Shown: positions 37,695 through 51,238, counted from the first letter of the stretch. The stretch: 64,000 bases of DNA from Ophiodon elongatus (GCA_016806645.1 JACSYO010001682.1:2388501-2452500); one strand, 5' to 3'. Notes: generated by a model not told the origin, from the letters alone. Numbers and translations are program-made.

Positions 37695-37725
37695 CCACTG
37701 TATTTCTGTGTGTGAAATACAGTGG
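37695..37725. repeat. 12-bp perfect inverted repeat across the Tc1 left boundary
   Basis: CCACTGTATTTC (37695-37706) pairs with GAAATACAGTGG (37714-37725) around a 7-base loop. CCACTG-TA is what the opposite end of a Tc1-like element looks like, so two element ends appear to face away from each other across a 15-base spacer between their TA dinucleotides. Confidence 0.8.
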
Positions 37726-38682
37726 ATATAAAAAGTCACACCCCTGTTAAAATGCCAGGTTTTTGTGATGTAAAAAAATATGACAAAGATAAATCATGTC
37801 CGAACTTTTTTTACCTTTAATGTGACCGATAACGTGAACAATTCAATTGAAAAACAAACGGAAATCTTTTAGTGGGAAACGTTTAAAATTAAAAACATAC
37901 AATAACCTGGTTGCATAAATGTGCACAACCTTAAACTAATACTTTGTTGAAGCTTTTGTTTTATTACAGCCCTCAGTCTTTTTGGGTATGGAGTCAATTA
38001 GCATGGCGCATCTTGACTTGGCAATATTTGCCCACTCTTCTTTGCAAAAGCGCTCCAAATGTGTCAGATTGCGAGGGCATCTCCTGTGCACAGCCCTCTT
38101 CACCCCAAAGATGTTCAGTTGGATTCAGGTCTGGGCTCTGGCGGGGCCATTCCAAAACTTTAGTCTTCTTGTGGTGAAGCCATGCTTTTGTTGATTTGGA
38201 TGTATGCTTTGGGTCGTTGTCGTGCTGAAAGGTGAAATTCCTCTTCATCTTCAGCTTTCTAACAGAAGCCTCGAGGTTTTTTGCCAAAATTGACTGGTAT
38301 TTGGAACTGTTCATAATTCACCTCCACCTTGACTAAGGCCTCGGTTCCAGCTGAAGAAAAACAGCCCCAAAGCATGATGCTGCCACCACCATGCTTCCCT
38401 GTGGGTATGGTGTTCTTTGGGTGATGTGCAGTGTCGTTTTTGCGCCAAACGTACAACCTTTCAACAATGAGATCCCTCTGATGCTTTGACTCTCTGCGGA
38501 CCATGGCTTTTGCTGTAAGATGCAACTAAGAAAATGTCAGGAAAATCTTACTAGAACAGCTGAACTTTATTTGGGATTAATCAGAGTCACTTTAAATGAT
38601 GACAGGTGAATACTGTATACTATTTAAAATGAGTTTGAATTTGATTTGGTTAATTCTGAACGCAGCCACATCCCCAGTTATA
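37720..38682 (-). mobile_element. Tc1/mariner-type element, truncated, transposase broken
   Basis: The left end CAGTGGATATAAAAAGTC follows a TA (37718-37719), as expected for Tc1 insertion. The transposase is on the minus strand, and sequence similarity to the common fish Tc1 consensus (from memory) stops near 38682 (about CCCAGTTATA) without a second inverted terminal repeat. The element is therefore missing its right end and is non-functional. It lies in the intergenic side, about 2.2 kb upstream of the fam184a-like ATG. Confidence 0.9.
37994..38525 (-). pseudogene. Tc1-like transposase remnant, frameshifted
   Basis: Two minus-strand reading frames form one broken transposase. The upstream frame (38259-38525) has [25 protein letters not shown], typical of the Tc1 DDE core. 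It then shifts frame near VEVNYEQ, where the intact family reads into MNSSKYQ. The downstream frame (37994-38314) carries [14 protein letters not shown] with the second catalytic Asp, and [11 protein letters not shown] with the third acidic residue. The N-terminal DNA-binding part and the first catalytic Asp (the WSDE region) are absent. At least one frameshift plus the N-terminal loss make it a pseudogene. Identification is secure; completeness is not. Confidence 0.9.
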
Positions 38683-39067
38683 ATTTTTTATTTATTTACT
38701 TTCGCAAAATTCTGCAATCAAAGTTTTTGCTTAACTGTTCTGTAATCAGCTGTCAGAGTCCTTTTATGTTATGTAGGAAAGATGATATATGAGCGTCCAA
38801 TCTAGTGCTGTTCTCCTCAGCTGCCATGGCATTGTATGTTTTCATAAAGATTAAAACCTCGCACAGCTCGCTATCTTGATGTTGTGAACATGGAACTTTC
38901 AATAGCCAGAATACATGGTGCTAAAGAAAAAAATATCTTATCTTGGTCCACGGCTTTAAGCAAAATTCAACAATTTATGTAGTTGTGTAATACATTCCCT
39001 TGTATAATATTTGGAGATTTATGAGGTTGGTGGGCATCGCCAATAGTGGGAGGGGGGTAATTAACAC

Positions 39068-39129
<62 letters not shown>

Positions 39130-39184
39130 AATGTGTATATGTGGGTGTGTATGTATGTATGTATGTATGTATGTATGTATGTAT
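39068..39184. repeat. (TA)n followed by (TATG)n
   Basis: About 26 TA units, then GTGT words and about nine TATG units from 39149; looser TATG words continue to about 39225. Confidence 0.93.
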
Positions 39185-41089
39185 ATGTGTGTGTATGTAT
39201 GTAAGTATATGTATGTATGTATATGCATAGATACCTTTTATTTACACACGTTCACCGTGCCACTTCCGGTTTAGATATTATAAAACATGAAAAAATTGTC
39301 TTCTTTAAAATATTAAATTAGAAAAAAATAGAACGTTAAGTCCAGGCTTTTAATAGGGTTTTCAACATAAAAGTAAGTTCATAAAAAACAAAAAACATAA
39401 TAACAGATTTCCTATTTTCTCTTCTCATATTTTTTACCAGTGGATGTGAACAGTAACTCCCAGTAGGGAGGTCACCCAGTTCTTCCATGGAATATAAATG
39501 CACCAAGTAAAATTTTAGTGATGTCACTTCATCTATCAAAGCTTCACTGAAGTGAAATAAAACATTTAAACTGACTGGAACGACAGCTGCAGGCAGTACC
39601 ACACATAGTCATTTGGATGACGCAAATAGTTTTGTTTATATGGTTTCTTTTTATGCTTCCACATGATTTTTGCAACACTGAGGGTGTTCACTTCATGTGT
39701 GTCTGCGTTTGTGTACAGAAAAGTATTAGAATTTCACCAATGAAGGTTTCCAAATTCACGAGTGTGTGCATTGCTATGTTGGAATTCAATCATGATGTAG
39801 AAACAGTTCACAGACAACCACGTCATCATTATAATCAGATTTAAAGTGGAATATAATGTTTGTGTAAGAAGGTGTGTGTAAAAAGACATAGAACATCCTT
39901 CTAACCATTAATATTAGTGTGTGACTAAAAGTTGTCTAATTTAATTGCCACTAATCAAAATAACACCACATGTACAGTATTCTATCTATTAAGTTTTATT
40001 ACTATAGTTGATTTTTTACGAGATCCAAATGTACAATTATAGTGGATAACTTACATAAGTGTTAGCTTACATCATCGAGCCTAAATAAATTGCAAACGGC
40101 ACAGCCTCAGGCATTTGTTAAAACCCCTTCCCCAATTGTTATTTTCTTATCATAAATTATTAACTGTAATTGGACACTGCGGATGTGATTCTATTTTCTC
40201 TTTCTTTTTTTGCCATTCCAAAACTCAAAACACATGATAAAAGTGTAAAGAATGACTTAGAATGCGTTGCAAGCTGTAATTGTTCGCATGTGTGGCTAAA
40301 CAATTAGTTCCTATAGGCTACTAATAACTTCACCCAGCTTTCAACAGGTTCAGTCTTTGAAAACGACATCATGTATTCACCTATCAAGAGCATAATGTTA
40401 TTTTTCAAATTTAAAAACAAGTCAGCCTTACACAGTGTTTTCCTACCAACTCATGGCGCTAACGTTGACTAAATTAGCTAGTTGCAGCTAATGCAATCTA
40501 CTAGCTAGCTACAGCGGATACAATCTGCTAGTAAAAGATGTAAATTCAGCTCACTCCTTAAATAATTACAAAAGATTTGGGTGGTAAATCTGCCCGGTTA
40601 TAAATACAAACTGTATTTGTGCAGAAAGTTTGAAAGAAGTAGCAACAGTAGCTAAAAGGGGACTAGCGAAAAGTTGGTTTTTCAAAGATTCACAATGTGA
40701 GGAGAAGAACAAGTCCTAGCAAACACATGCTGTATACACACACTTCATAATCACTGTTGTTCACTGAAGCTTGAAGCCAACGGGTGAATACATTTTTGTC
40801 TCGTCTTTGCCTCGTTGTGGGTCAATAAGTCCTTAAACCGTCGAGGACAGTGAAAACATATTGGCTGTGCTACGCACTGTCATAAATACAAACAGATGCA
40901 CAAGTTTGATGGGCCTAGTTATTGGAGAAAGCAATGGTAAGTATTCAAAGAGTGCATTTAATATGAGGTCAAACAAGAAAGAGTGTCAAGGTTCATCAAT
41001 AAAGGAATTAAGCTCCCAGGTGCTATAATTATTTCTTGAGGCATACAAAGTTATCACACAGGCTCAGTTGTTGGTTTATGTGCGTATAA

Positions 41090-41104
41090 CCACCAGAGGG
41101 GCAG
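41090..41104 (+). promoter_or_regulatory. CTCF-like motif, forward
   Basis: CCACCAGAGGGGCAG fits the CTCF core CCASYAGRKGGCR with one mismatch. Motif evidence only. Confidence 0.4.
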
Positions 41105-41468
41105 GGTGCATCAATAAGCTCTGACAAATCCCCCCGCATCTACAATCATTTACCACCAAAACCTACAAAGCCTCAGCTAATAAACAAAGTGGGACAAAGT
41201 GAAGCAATAGCTGACGACTAACAAGATGTTTTCTGGTCAGGATGATATACTGCTGTAAACGATCATTGTAGACTCTTCATGAATGTTCCCTCATGTCTTT
41301 TTTTTTTTTTTATAGGTCCTCACTGGAAGACATTTTGTTGATCCCTTGACTTTTCATCTACTGCCACTAAGAGGCCTCTTTCAACTTGTCCAAGACTATT
41401 AAAGGATACCTCTAATTATGAGCATGCTAACATGCTAATGTATGTTTAAATTACTGCCTCATGGGGAA

Positions 41469-41600
41469 AACAGTTTGATATTTTGAGAAATACATTCCTT
41501 CACGTCCTCGCCTAGAGGATGATTCCATTTTCATGTCTGTGTGTAAAGTGCAAAGATGGAGCCAGGAGGCGATTAACTTAGCTTAGCATAAAGATTGCCC
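41469..41600. repeat. Degenerate fish interspersed repeat
   Basis: 'acagtttgatattttgagaa' followed by 'ttttcatgtctgtgtgtaaa' and ends 'aacttagcttagcataaaga'. This order is that of a very common teleost repeat recalled from other genomes. Confidence 0.6.
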
Positions 41601-43378
41601 CTACCAACACCCTTGAAGCTCACACAAAATAACAAGCTAGTCTTGTATAGAGCGTAAAAGGTTGTTCTGTAACTCTAGTGGTCCTGCGAGGATGTGATGT
41701 TCATTACACAACCGTTAGTACATTAGCATGATATCCGTTAGCAGTGCCCTATTTAGCGTTCAAAACACAGGGGAGCTACGGGGCTCTATTCATGCTGGGG
41801 CCATTCATGCTTTGGGGCAGACTCAACGCACGTTATTCACCACAGGTTGTCTTTAAAGTGAACTTCTTTTAGTAACCAAGGTCTGGTCTGTTTAACAAAG
41901 TAACACAAACCATTGTCTTTTCACTGGGTGTTGGCACCTTTTGTTTCTCGGCGGAGAGCGATTAAAAAAACATTCTCTTCCTTTGTTGTACCAGGCTAAA
42001 TATCTTCTCTATGAATTGGAATATATTGATAGTTATTTCGTTTTTTTGCACATAGGCGAGTGCATTCATGTAGAAGTTTGCATGTGTAGCCTCCCGCCCT
42101 CAAATCCCCCAAAAATAGGGCTCACTCGAAAGCCATGGTGTTATTCGAACACTGGCCTTGACAATTTCTTGTGAGTGAGTTTCGACCTTCTTTGTTAAAA
42201 GCAAATTAGCATATTTCCCAACACGTCCCAAAGATACAGCCTCCAATGAAGATAAATTTGCTTGATCTTTGCCTTCCACTTTGTGGTAGCCATCAGAGTT
42301 GAGTTGATCACAGAACACTTGCTTTGTTCTGGCACCAAGAGACACCATGTGACATGGGTCTGGCTCTCACTGTATATATGGCTGACAGATTCGGTTAGAT
42401 GTTTGGGGTACAGACTTTGTGAAACTCAGCTCCAGTTAGCTGAGCTTGTGCCAGCGTTTGGCCAGTGTCCACCGCTGGGAACAGCCGAGTATACTTGGGC
42501 CAAATATGGTACATCCTTAATTGAAAGAGTCAAAATACCTTGGCCCAACAATGGGTTGCCTTCAGCATACCTTATTATGATAAAATATCACATTTGGCCA
42601 TATAGTTAAGTATTAGGAGACAGTATTGTGCATGACAGATATTTCCATAACCAATAACGCTCAAACCAATGGAGAATGGGCTGGGCTATTAAACTCCACC
42701 AACATCCGTTATCAGTATCAGTGAGGTTATTATAGTGAGAAGAACCATTATTTAGTGAGCCCAGGCCCTCTGAAGTCCACTTTCCTTTGGCATCATGCGT
42801 ATGTCATTGAGGTGGACTGCCAGGGGACATTTGTTCCTCTCTCCTCATATCAGTAAATCAATAAAACTAAAATACACTCAGAGGGAGCAGTACCCTTGGC
42901 TCTCTTTCTCTGCTTTTCAACAAATTTGGTCATCTCGCAGAGACAGGAACAAAATACCAGCCCTATGTCCCTTCATTTATTAAATCCTGCCTTTGGACAG
43001 AAAATTATATTACAGTAACTGACCATGTACGTCAAATCTGGACTATCAAGAATAATACGTACTGTCACCTGCAGCAAGGCATTGTGCCGAGAGATAAGTA
43101 ATGAACAAAAATGGTTTGATTGCACTTACTTAATTTAAGTAAACGTCAAGGTGACTTTACTGGTTTTGTTTTTTGTAGCTTGTAAGTATAAATGTATCTA
43201 CTGTTTGCATGTCCAGTCAGTTGCTGTTTGACAAAGGCCTTTATAACAAAGTGTCTTCACTCAAGGATGAATTTTGTTGAAATATGGAGAAAAGGCCTCA
43301 CTGAATCCTCACTGCTTAGTGATGAAAATATAGCATGCTATGTAGCAAAACAATTGTGAGTATATTAATGACATTAAT

Positions 43379-43403
43379 ATGTATATATATATATATATAT
43401 ATA
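43379..43403. repeat. (TA)n microsatellite
   Basis: About 12 units with one GT at the left. Confidence 0.9.
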
Positions 43404-44577
43404 CAGAGAGAAAAATTACAGAAATTGAGGCCACGATTGAGATATAATGTGTGCAAACAAAAATTTTGTGCAACCAGCATCACTGCTGTAAAATAATAGA
43501 ACCCCTGTGCTTATGTGCACATCAAAAGCGCCGGTGGATTCATGATTCTACACAGTTCCTTCTGCACATCAACAGGCACGTAGGTGAAAAATGTTTGAAT
43601 CGAATAAAACTTCTCTCTCCGCTTATACACTCCCTCAGTCTTTCACCAGCAGGCATGGTTACACAGTGCTGCGACATCTGAGGGTGCTCAAAAGCAAGCA
43701 GGTGCCCCCGAGGGGTTCTGTCCGAAGCGAAGACAGGTAACAGATTGAGCTCACAAGTTTTGTACTTTGTTTTCTGATTCACCATCTAGTTGAAAATATA
43801 TGTTGAAGAAAATGAATATATGTTAAAAACACTGCTGCTCGGGCAGAGTGATGATAACTGTGTGCCTTTATTAGTATCAGAACAGTGCACGTGTGTGCAG
43901 ACAAACACCAGCAAAAGTCTCTCCAGCTGTGAAAGCCGACTGACAGATGATCCAGCTGTGATCAGCTGTCGCCGTCATCAGAAACAGACGTCGCTTCACT
44001 TGAGGCTTCAGAGGAAAGGACCTCACAATTCTCTGAAAACACATTTCCTTGGTTTTATTTCCTTCTTCTCTCCATGCATACCTGGTGGGAGGGACTAAGA
44101 CGTGAGGAAAATACTAAAGTGAAGTAATTGGGATGCATTCACTATATATTACGAGTTGTTCCCTTTGGTGAAGTGTTCCACACTTTCATGGGATATATTT
44201 CACTGATTTGAAATGATTATATCACAAGTTTGAGCCAAATAAAGGACCTGCGAGACTGTGGCCTCTATTAATCTTAAAATTCAGCAAAATTGGCCTGTTA
44301 GTTTCATATTTATAGAGAAATATTATACCACGTAATGTATTTGTTGGCCAACATAACTCAACAAGAGGTCACAGGAGTATTAAAGTTAGTTTTTGTGAAC
44401 ACTTGTGTTAATAGGTGTTAATTCTCTGTGGACCCAAAGCAGAAATGGATGTTAAAACCACAACTCCCCTTTTTCTTTTCAAGTTGGCGTTAATCACCTG
44501 AAATAATTCCGACCCGGAACACACAAACAAAAAAGTGTCAGCGTTTCCCCAGAGCCACAGGTCCGCAGTCCTGCACC

Positions 44578-44616
44578 ATGGAAGAGGGCGTCATGCGAGC
44601 CCTGCAGCAGCTGTGA
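44578..44616 (+). other. Twelve-codon ORF with an excellent start context
   Basis: CACCATGG precedes a short frame (MEEGVMRALQQL, stop). In the +1 frame the next 26 codons stay open (DNQELQLLQGLVGGKWNGNG...). A single-base shift would join them. The surrounding 44500-44710 block is richer in CG than its neighbours. It could be a decayed first exon or chance. Confidence 0.15.
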
Positions 44617-44900
44617 TAATCAGGAGCTGCAGCTGCTGCAGGGTTTGGTTGGAGGGAAATGGAACGGAAACGGAGGACTTTTCGGGGAACGTTAGCAGCA
44701 GTATTTTCGTCGTAAGGAAGAGTGGGCAGATCACATTTAACTTTAATTACTTTATATACTGCAGGCAACCTTCGTCATAAGTTCTTAGTCGATTTGTATT
44801 TCATTTTGATCATGTAAATCTACAAAGTAACTAAAGCCGTCATATGAATGTAATGTAACAGTAAGCTGCCCAATATTTGCCTCCAAAATGTAGTGGACAT

Positions 44901-44985
44901 ACACTGTAAAAAAGTGTGAAATTCACAGTTGAGAACTGTTTTTGTTTACGGTAAATTACTATTAAAAAAACAGATCGAAAATTGC
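44901..44985. mobile_element. Possible MITE end (ACACTGTAAAAAA)
   Basis: 'acactgtaaaaaagtgtgaa', then TTCACAGTTGAG and 'ttacggtaaattactattaa', as in a frequent hAT-like fish MITE. Only part is present. Confidence 0.35.
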
Positions 44986-45031
44986 GTAAAGTGGAAATAC
45001 TTAAGTACAACCACTATCAATGTTGGAGTGG

Positions 45032-45055
45032 AGGGGGAGGGGAAGGGGGGGGGGG
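45032..45055 (+). other. G-quadruplex-type run
   Basis: GGGGG-A-GGGG-AA-G13; enough runs for a quadruplex with very short loops. Confidence 0.65.
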
Positions 45056-45198
45056 ATTCTTCTGTTGTCTGAGATTTTAAGTGCTGAAAGACAAAACCTA
45101 GTTTTTATGCATGGCTGTGTGGGGCAAAAACTAAACTTGTAGCCACATTTGAAGGTTTCACTTTTGATTGTCTCAGAGCATTGAAGCTGTATTAGTTA

Positions 45199-45200
<2 letters not shown>

Positions 45201-45250
<50 letters not shown>
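45201..45250. repeat. (GT)25 microsatellite
   Basis: Pure GT array. Confidence 0.97.
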
Positions 45251-45251
<1 letters not shown>

Positions 45252-48200
45252 AAATGCAGAGAAGCTCATGCTCAATTTAAACTTACAGTTGCAGCAGAGA
45301 TAATTCAAATACAGACTTTGATTTCCGCTCTCCCCAGCCTGAGAGTTATATTTGGAAGTAGTGACACGGTCGTGGATGTTGATGTGTTATTATCTTTGTG
45401 TTGACAGGTTGTGTTATGACAGTGGATGCAGTTCTGCTCTGAAATGGAAAAGACAGTTTAGCCCACTGATAGCACTGAGAAATGTTTCTCATGGAGACAT
45501 TTATTTTGAGCTAACTCACGTGAGCTAGCTAGTTTAACTGTAGCATTTTCACAAAAATCATTTTACTTTATATTACAAGTATATTAAACAATTATACGAA
45601 ATTTTGCAGCATTGCTAAAAGCACCTCACTACCCAGGATGGTCAGGCAAGAACTGGGGTAAAGGTTTTCCTGCTCTCTCTTCAGGTTTTTGAATCTTAAT
45701 CTTGCAATCTGTACCCAGATATAGTACATTTTCTAAAGATCCACTTTAGAAACTATTTATAGATAAAGATAATCAGATAGGATTGTCGTTTTACACGTAC
45801 TATGGTTGATAAGACCTTCTCTCAGGGCTGTGTGGGGGTCCATCACTTTATCATACTTAGTAGTACATGGAGGTATTTTCAGAATAACTGAAAACCCAGA
45901 CAAATGAAGTTAAAAAAAAAAAGAAAAGTTAATATTACTGTAAAGCATTCCTGCATGCTGATTTGCCTGCAATGGAAGAAAGACAAAGTTCCCTCAGTTT
46001 AATCCATCTTCATCAGCAGACAGGTAATAATGCCCACCTCTACTTTGGTCTTCGCAGGCTACATTTTGTCTGTCAATCAGTTTTGATTGTGTGTGTGATG
46101 CCAGCGTAAATGTTAGGAATGATCACGGTTTATGATGATTTGAAAATGAGGCACATCCTCATTTGACTTTGCCCTTCATGAATAATGAAGAGGGACGTGC
46201 TGGCTCAGCGCTGGCCGACTGGATCCTGGAGATCAGCTCTTTAATCGTAACATAACAGAGCAAAGCAAGGCTAATGAAGATATACGACGTGCGCGTGTAC
46301 TCAGAACACTGTGTTTGTATTTCTGACACACATTAAGGATGACTGGGGCCCAAAAAAAATATAAATGGACTGTTGTTTTTGAGAAGAATGAAAATGGGGT
46401 TGAGCTGTAGGAATATGGATTGCATCTGGTGCAACAAAATGATGGACTGCTCTCTATTGTTTTTCATTGCGTACTGGGGATTGATTCGGTTACTGCAAAC
46501 ACACAAACACACAAACACACACACGTTTGCCATCCATCTGCGTTTCTATTTTTAGCGGGTATAAAATTGAGGCACACATTCCGCTTCACTTCTTCGAGCT
46601 TAATAATTGGAATATTTTAAAGGTTTAAGCTTCCTCTTGCTGAGGGAATACAGACTACCACAATCCAATTAGGTGAGCCCGGTGGCTCACCCCAAAAAGT
46701 AATAAAGTTGACAACATAATAACCACAACAATCTAATCTCTCCTTGCTCACTGAAAGACACGGTGTGCAGCGTTAACACCGAAGGGCAAACGATCAGATT
46801 GCAACATAATTTCATAACTTTGCACAGGGTTATTGTGTGAGCAAGTTTTAGAGAGGAAACACAGTATTAGATTCAAAGCATATCAGTCAGATCACAACAG
46901 CAGTTCTAATAAAAGATATTTCGGACATCACCAACTCACCTGTTACACGTTTCTTATATGTTTGGATAATATTTTTCCATCAGATCTCCGGCCAAAGAAA
47001 TCTGTGTTATAGGATGATATTTTTGAAGCCCTCTAGTTTTTGAGTCTGGCTCTCAGTAGAGATGTTTAATGGCTTGAGATGTTCTAAATACTGTTTAAGA
47101 GGCTTTCCCCACCCTGACAAAGATAAACTTGTTGGAAATACACACACTAGATGGAAGTTTTGGCATAGGAATAGGAAGATTTATTAAACCCAAAAGTGGA
47201 TTTTATCACATTGCTGTTACACCAGCCTTGGCAGTTTTAAGGCTGAGAGGATAAAACTTGAGCAGTATCAGGAGTAATAAAATGAGTTTTCAGAATGTCC
47301 AACTTTCTATCAAATCATGCTAATGTGCTTTAGTGTTGCGTTTGTGTCAGAAAATGGAATGAAATTAAATAAACACCAAACCTGCCACCTGTGAGGCCAT
47401 GTAGTCCGCTCTGGCCGAAAACCGGTGACTTATATTAAAGTTCAACGCCCGTACAGTTGTCAAGAACAGGGACATTAACGGACCAAAACCTATTTTATAC
47501 TACGCTGTAAATATCTTTATTTCTGCGGTTAGTTCTAAAGTTTTTGTCATTACAAATCAGAAAAAAATGTATACCATAAACAAGAGTTAGGCCAAAGGTA
47601 TTGTAAAAATGAGTTGGTACAGTAACAGAACTAGATTCAGAAAAGGTAACGCTATCGCTACAGAATACATGACAGTAGATGAACAGTATCACACTAGCCA
47701 CAGACAATCAGTATAACGGCTAGCTTGTTGCTAATTGAAGGAAACCTAAATCAACAAATCACAATAAAAGCTTTAGTCAAAATAGTGCTGATTATGCTCC
47801 AACGAGGACATTTTGGGAGAAGATAACAGACGCACGCCGATATTTGCATTATCCCAGATAAACAGCATGCTTGAACCTCAAAGCACCAACGACAAACAGA
47901 CAAGTTAGAATAAAAGTTCACGCTTACTTGAGTCAAAAGTGAAACCCGGGTAGGCCAGTCAGCAGGTAAAGTTACCCAGGAAGGGGTAGACAGCGCAGAG
48001 AAAACACTGGAAGGTCAGGGCCGATGCAGACTATCCGGCCGAGACAAAGTGCATGGAAATGGGCCGGTAGATATACTGCAAGACCGATGAGGGAAGGAGG
48101 GAACAGGTGAGTAGGTGGGCGGGGCTTGTCAGGCGAGTCAGGGAGTGGCTGCATCTCAAATGACAGTGGAGGGTGTATGTGACAGATAAAACAGAGCAGG

Positions 48201-48314
48201 TGACAGAATGAAGACCACTGGAGCAAATAAAGTGAAATGCCGGAATAAAATCAAGAGACCTTTTGCTAAACATAAAAAGTTAAATCGGTATACTATGGTA
48301 TTTCTACAGTTACT

Positions 48315-48738
48315 TTTAATTTTAGCGCAATGATTACATGTATTCTATATCAATGATTGGTTTTATTCCGGGGCAATAATTACATTTAATCAGCGCAATG
48401 ATTACATGTAGCCTACATCAATAATAAAATTCATTCGAGTGCAATAATTACATTTAATTTTGTGCAATAATAAAAAATAAATTCCATGCAGTAATTACAT
48501 TTAATGCAATAAATAAACTTTTCCCAGTGCAAAATTGCATTGTATCCATTCCTTTCACTTATTATTTTGGAACCTGTTTTGCCTGTAGATTTTCTTTTTC
48601 TTCTTTTTTTGCTAAAGTTGTTTTACTTTTGTGATGTTTCCCCTGTGTCCTTTAATTGCACTGATCAGGAGTAGCAGTAAGCGCACCCTAATTTCGTTGT
48701 ATTTTGTACAACAACAATAAAGGCTTTCTATTCTATTA
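48315..48738 (+). mobile_element. 3' tail of a non-LTR retrotransposon
   Basis: A series of GTGCAATAATTACATTTAAT-like words (48323-48540, irregular 26-65 bp spacing) is followed by 'ctaatttcgttgtattttgt', 'acaacaataaaggctttcta' and TTCTATT. This is the usual 3' end of L2-like fish LINEs. No reverse-transcriptase frame remains, so it is 5'-truncated. Confidence 0.6.
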
Positions 48739-51238
48739 GGATCAACTGTTAATAATAGCTTCCTGTATTCAATCATTTACTTGCACAATCACATCCCTAA
48801 TAGTCACATTTTAATATGCTGAACACTGTGTCAAGAATTATAAATAAACAATAAATTAGACATTTATTTTCACTAATAGCAGTGGGGGGAGTGGGACCTT
48901 TGTTACCTGTTTTTACTCTTCACCTTTTGTTCTTCCTCTCTTCAGGCGCGTCCCAGGAGGAACTTCACTGACAGTTCCCTCTATAACACAGAACGCAAAA
49001 CAAGCATGCATATGTATGTATGGCCTGTTCAGGGATTCAGCGGGTAGGTGCTTGTGCGAATGTGTGTGTGTGTGTGTCTGTGTGTGTGTGTGTGTGTATG
49101 TAAATGAATTCAAAGGCCCTGTGTCACTGCTCTCATCCCGCTGCTCCTCTGCCAGCTTACCGAGAACGCTTGAGAGTAAATCCACATCTAGTCTCTCTCT
49201 TTCTCTGCATCCTCACTGTTTGCAAAGTGCAAGAAGACTGGCGTGCTCATCCATTATTCACAGCTCAGAAGTGTCGCCATGTACTGATTTAACATGCAAC
49301 TAAAGAGCGGTGGCAAACCGTAACTTTCTTATGCTATTTATATTTTTTCCGTTTTTGATTATGGAGAACTCGCAAGTTCCATGTTACTACAGCGTAAAGT
49401 TTAAAGCAACTTTCCGACGCTTATTTGCAATTTTTTCAACCCCATGATTAATAATGAAAGGCACCATCTTACAGTTACTTTTTTTCTGTATTTAGGGAGA
49501 AAAACTGTCCAGCAAGCAGCAACAACCAGTGGAGCACAACTCTCTACTTATTGTCCTAAATCAGTCCGGTTTAAGACAGCGGTGTTGGTTGTTATTGTGT
49601 CTGGGACAAATGGAGCAGGAAGGCCTATTTCTCCTATATGTTGTAGCCAAATGGCCAGTATGTATATAACTGTAATAAAGTCTTCTTCTGCGCTGATTTG
49701 TGCCCATGTGGACGAGGGGAAATGACAGCTTGACAAAAGCAAAGAGCAGCAAAGAAAAAGGATGCAAATTTTACTGCCACACTACTATCTTTCAAATGTT
49801 GGAAAGAGAAGTGCTTGAGGCTGAGCCAAGACTGTGAGACTAGCTAGACTGAGGAAGAATAAATTACGTTAAACTCTGTGAACCTCATCGGTTAGACTCT
49901 GAAATAGACAATGGCTTGACTTAACTGGGACAAGACACCATAAAGATAATATTTGATTGGGTCTGCGAACGATCAGGCGGCACTACCTTTAAAAGATGTC
50001 TTTCTATTATTAAGGACCCTGCATCATGGGCCTGGTTCAGCTTTCCTGTCAGGATATCAGAGGAGGAAACGGGAGGGATGCGGGTTTTCACACCATCTAC
50101 TGATGTGGTTGACAAAGTTGCGGATCATTACAGGACTATTAAGCCTTGAGATGTGTAACTGTATATTCTTATACACTTAGTGAGTTGGGGTCCAACCTAT
50201 TCAGTAAAATATAAACTGAATGAATGGAAATGAAGAACCAGTTTTTGAGAAGAAACATGCTGAATTTGTCATTTTTCCAGGAAAAGCTGCAGTGAGGAAA
50301 TAAAATTCCATAACTGTTCGAACCTTTCGTGTTTTTTTTTTTTTTTTGTTGTAACGTCTCATTTCCATTCAGTGAGAGAAAAAAAGCTGAATCAGTTTTA
50401 CATTTTGGAATAAACATAAACGTGGATAAAGTGGTCTTGTGCTGGACCAAGATCTGTAAACTCTGTGGATCACTTGTTAGAATTGTAAAGACATAAATAC
50501 AAAAAATAATCTGCACATTGAATACTACAATACTACAAAAATATCAGCTACAAAGCGAGCCCGTTTTTTGGATGCCTGCAGACACGTAGTTGTCAGTAAG
50601 GACAACGACGCCTCCAAAGTGCACGATACACATGCCGAGAGCTTTTCAACATGCGGGGGTTTTACCTCGAGGAGGCGCAGGAGACCTGGAGAAAGGCAGT
50701 AGCAGACTCTTTCCCCTATGAATATGTATGTTCTGTGACACTCTGCTGAGCTGCAGCGTCCTGTGCTGTGCCTAATGGACACTCGCCTGACGACTGTTGT
50801 GCACCTGATGGAGCTGCTGCAGTCCGAATGTGGAGTCTCTGCAGGAGCAGGGTTTTTTAAAAAAAAGAAAATGTATAAAGTTTGAGGTGATTCAGACCCA
50901 ACAGCATGAGATCCAGTGGGCGAGGAAGAGGAAAACAGAAACAACAATAAGTCAGCCCTTACACAATGAGCAAATAAAAATTCAAGACGCACAATGAGAT
51001 CGTTGACTATTGTTCTCCGGCCGCATCCGATTGAAGTCGATATTTCTGCATATTTTTGTTACTTCAGAGCTGTTTCTCACATTATTCTTACAAAACACGA
51101 AAAGGCCATTAAAGGCAGCAATAAATGAACAGAGACAGACCATGCATCAGAAAATAAAACCTTTTCATTTTTTTTCCAGACTGAACTGGTTAGAGAGTAG
51201 GAGCCAACCATTTTACAACTCATTGTGTTTGTATTGAA
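48739..51238. other. Gene-free stretch
   Basis: Includes the longest minus-strand frame of the right half (50525-50992, 155 codons), which has no family signature and a low-complexity, Ser/Leu-rich make-up; I treat it as incidental. Confidence 0.4.
49061..49098. repeat. (TG)n microsatellite
   Basis: About 19 units with one TC interruption. Confidence 0.93.

Larger units (their letters stand above)
38683..41468. other. Gene-free stretch
   Basis: AT-rich with the TA/TATG array and a GCTAGCTA-rich patch (40465-40510). No coding or transposon ends recognised. Confidence 0.45.
41601..48314. other. Gene-free stretch
   Basis: Short ORFs only; the 44500-44710 block and microsatellites are noted separately. 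Confidence 0.45.

Noticed and set aside
39000..39230. Tyr/Ile-rich ORFs over TA and TATG arrays
   Set aside because: Simple-sequence translation; the same holds for Cys/Val, His/Thr and Ser/Leu ORFs over GT, CA and CT arrays across the window.
50525..50992. 155-codon minus-strand ORF
   Set aside because: No family motif, low-complexity Ser/Leu/Phe composition, poly-T-derived Phe run; best read as chance.
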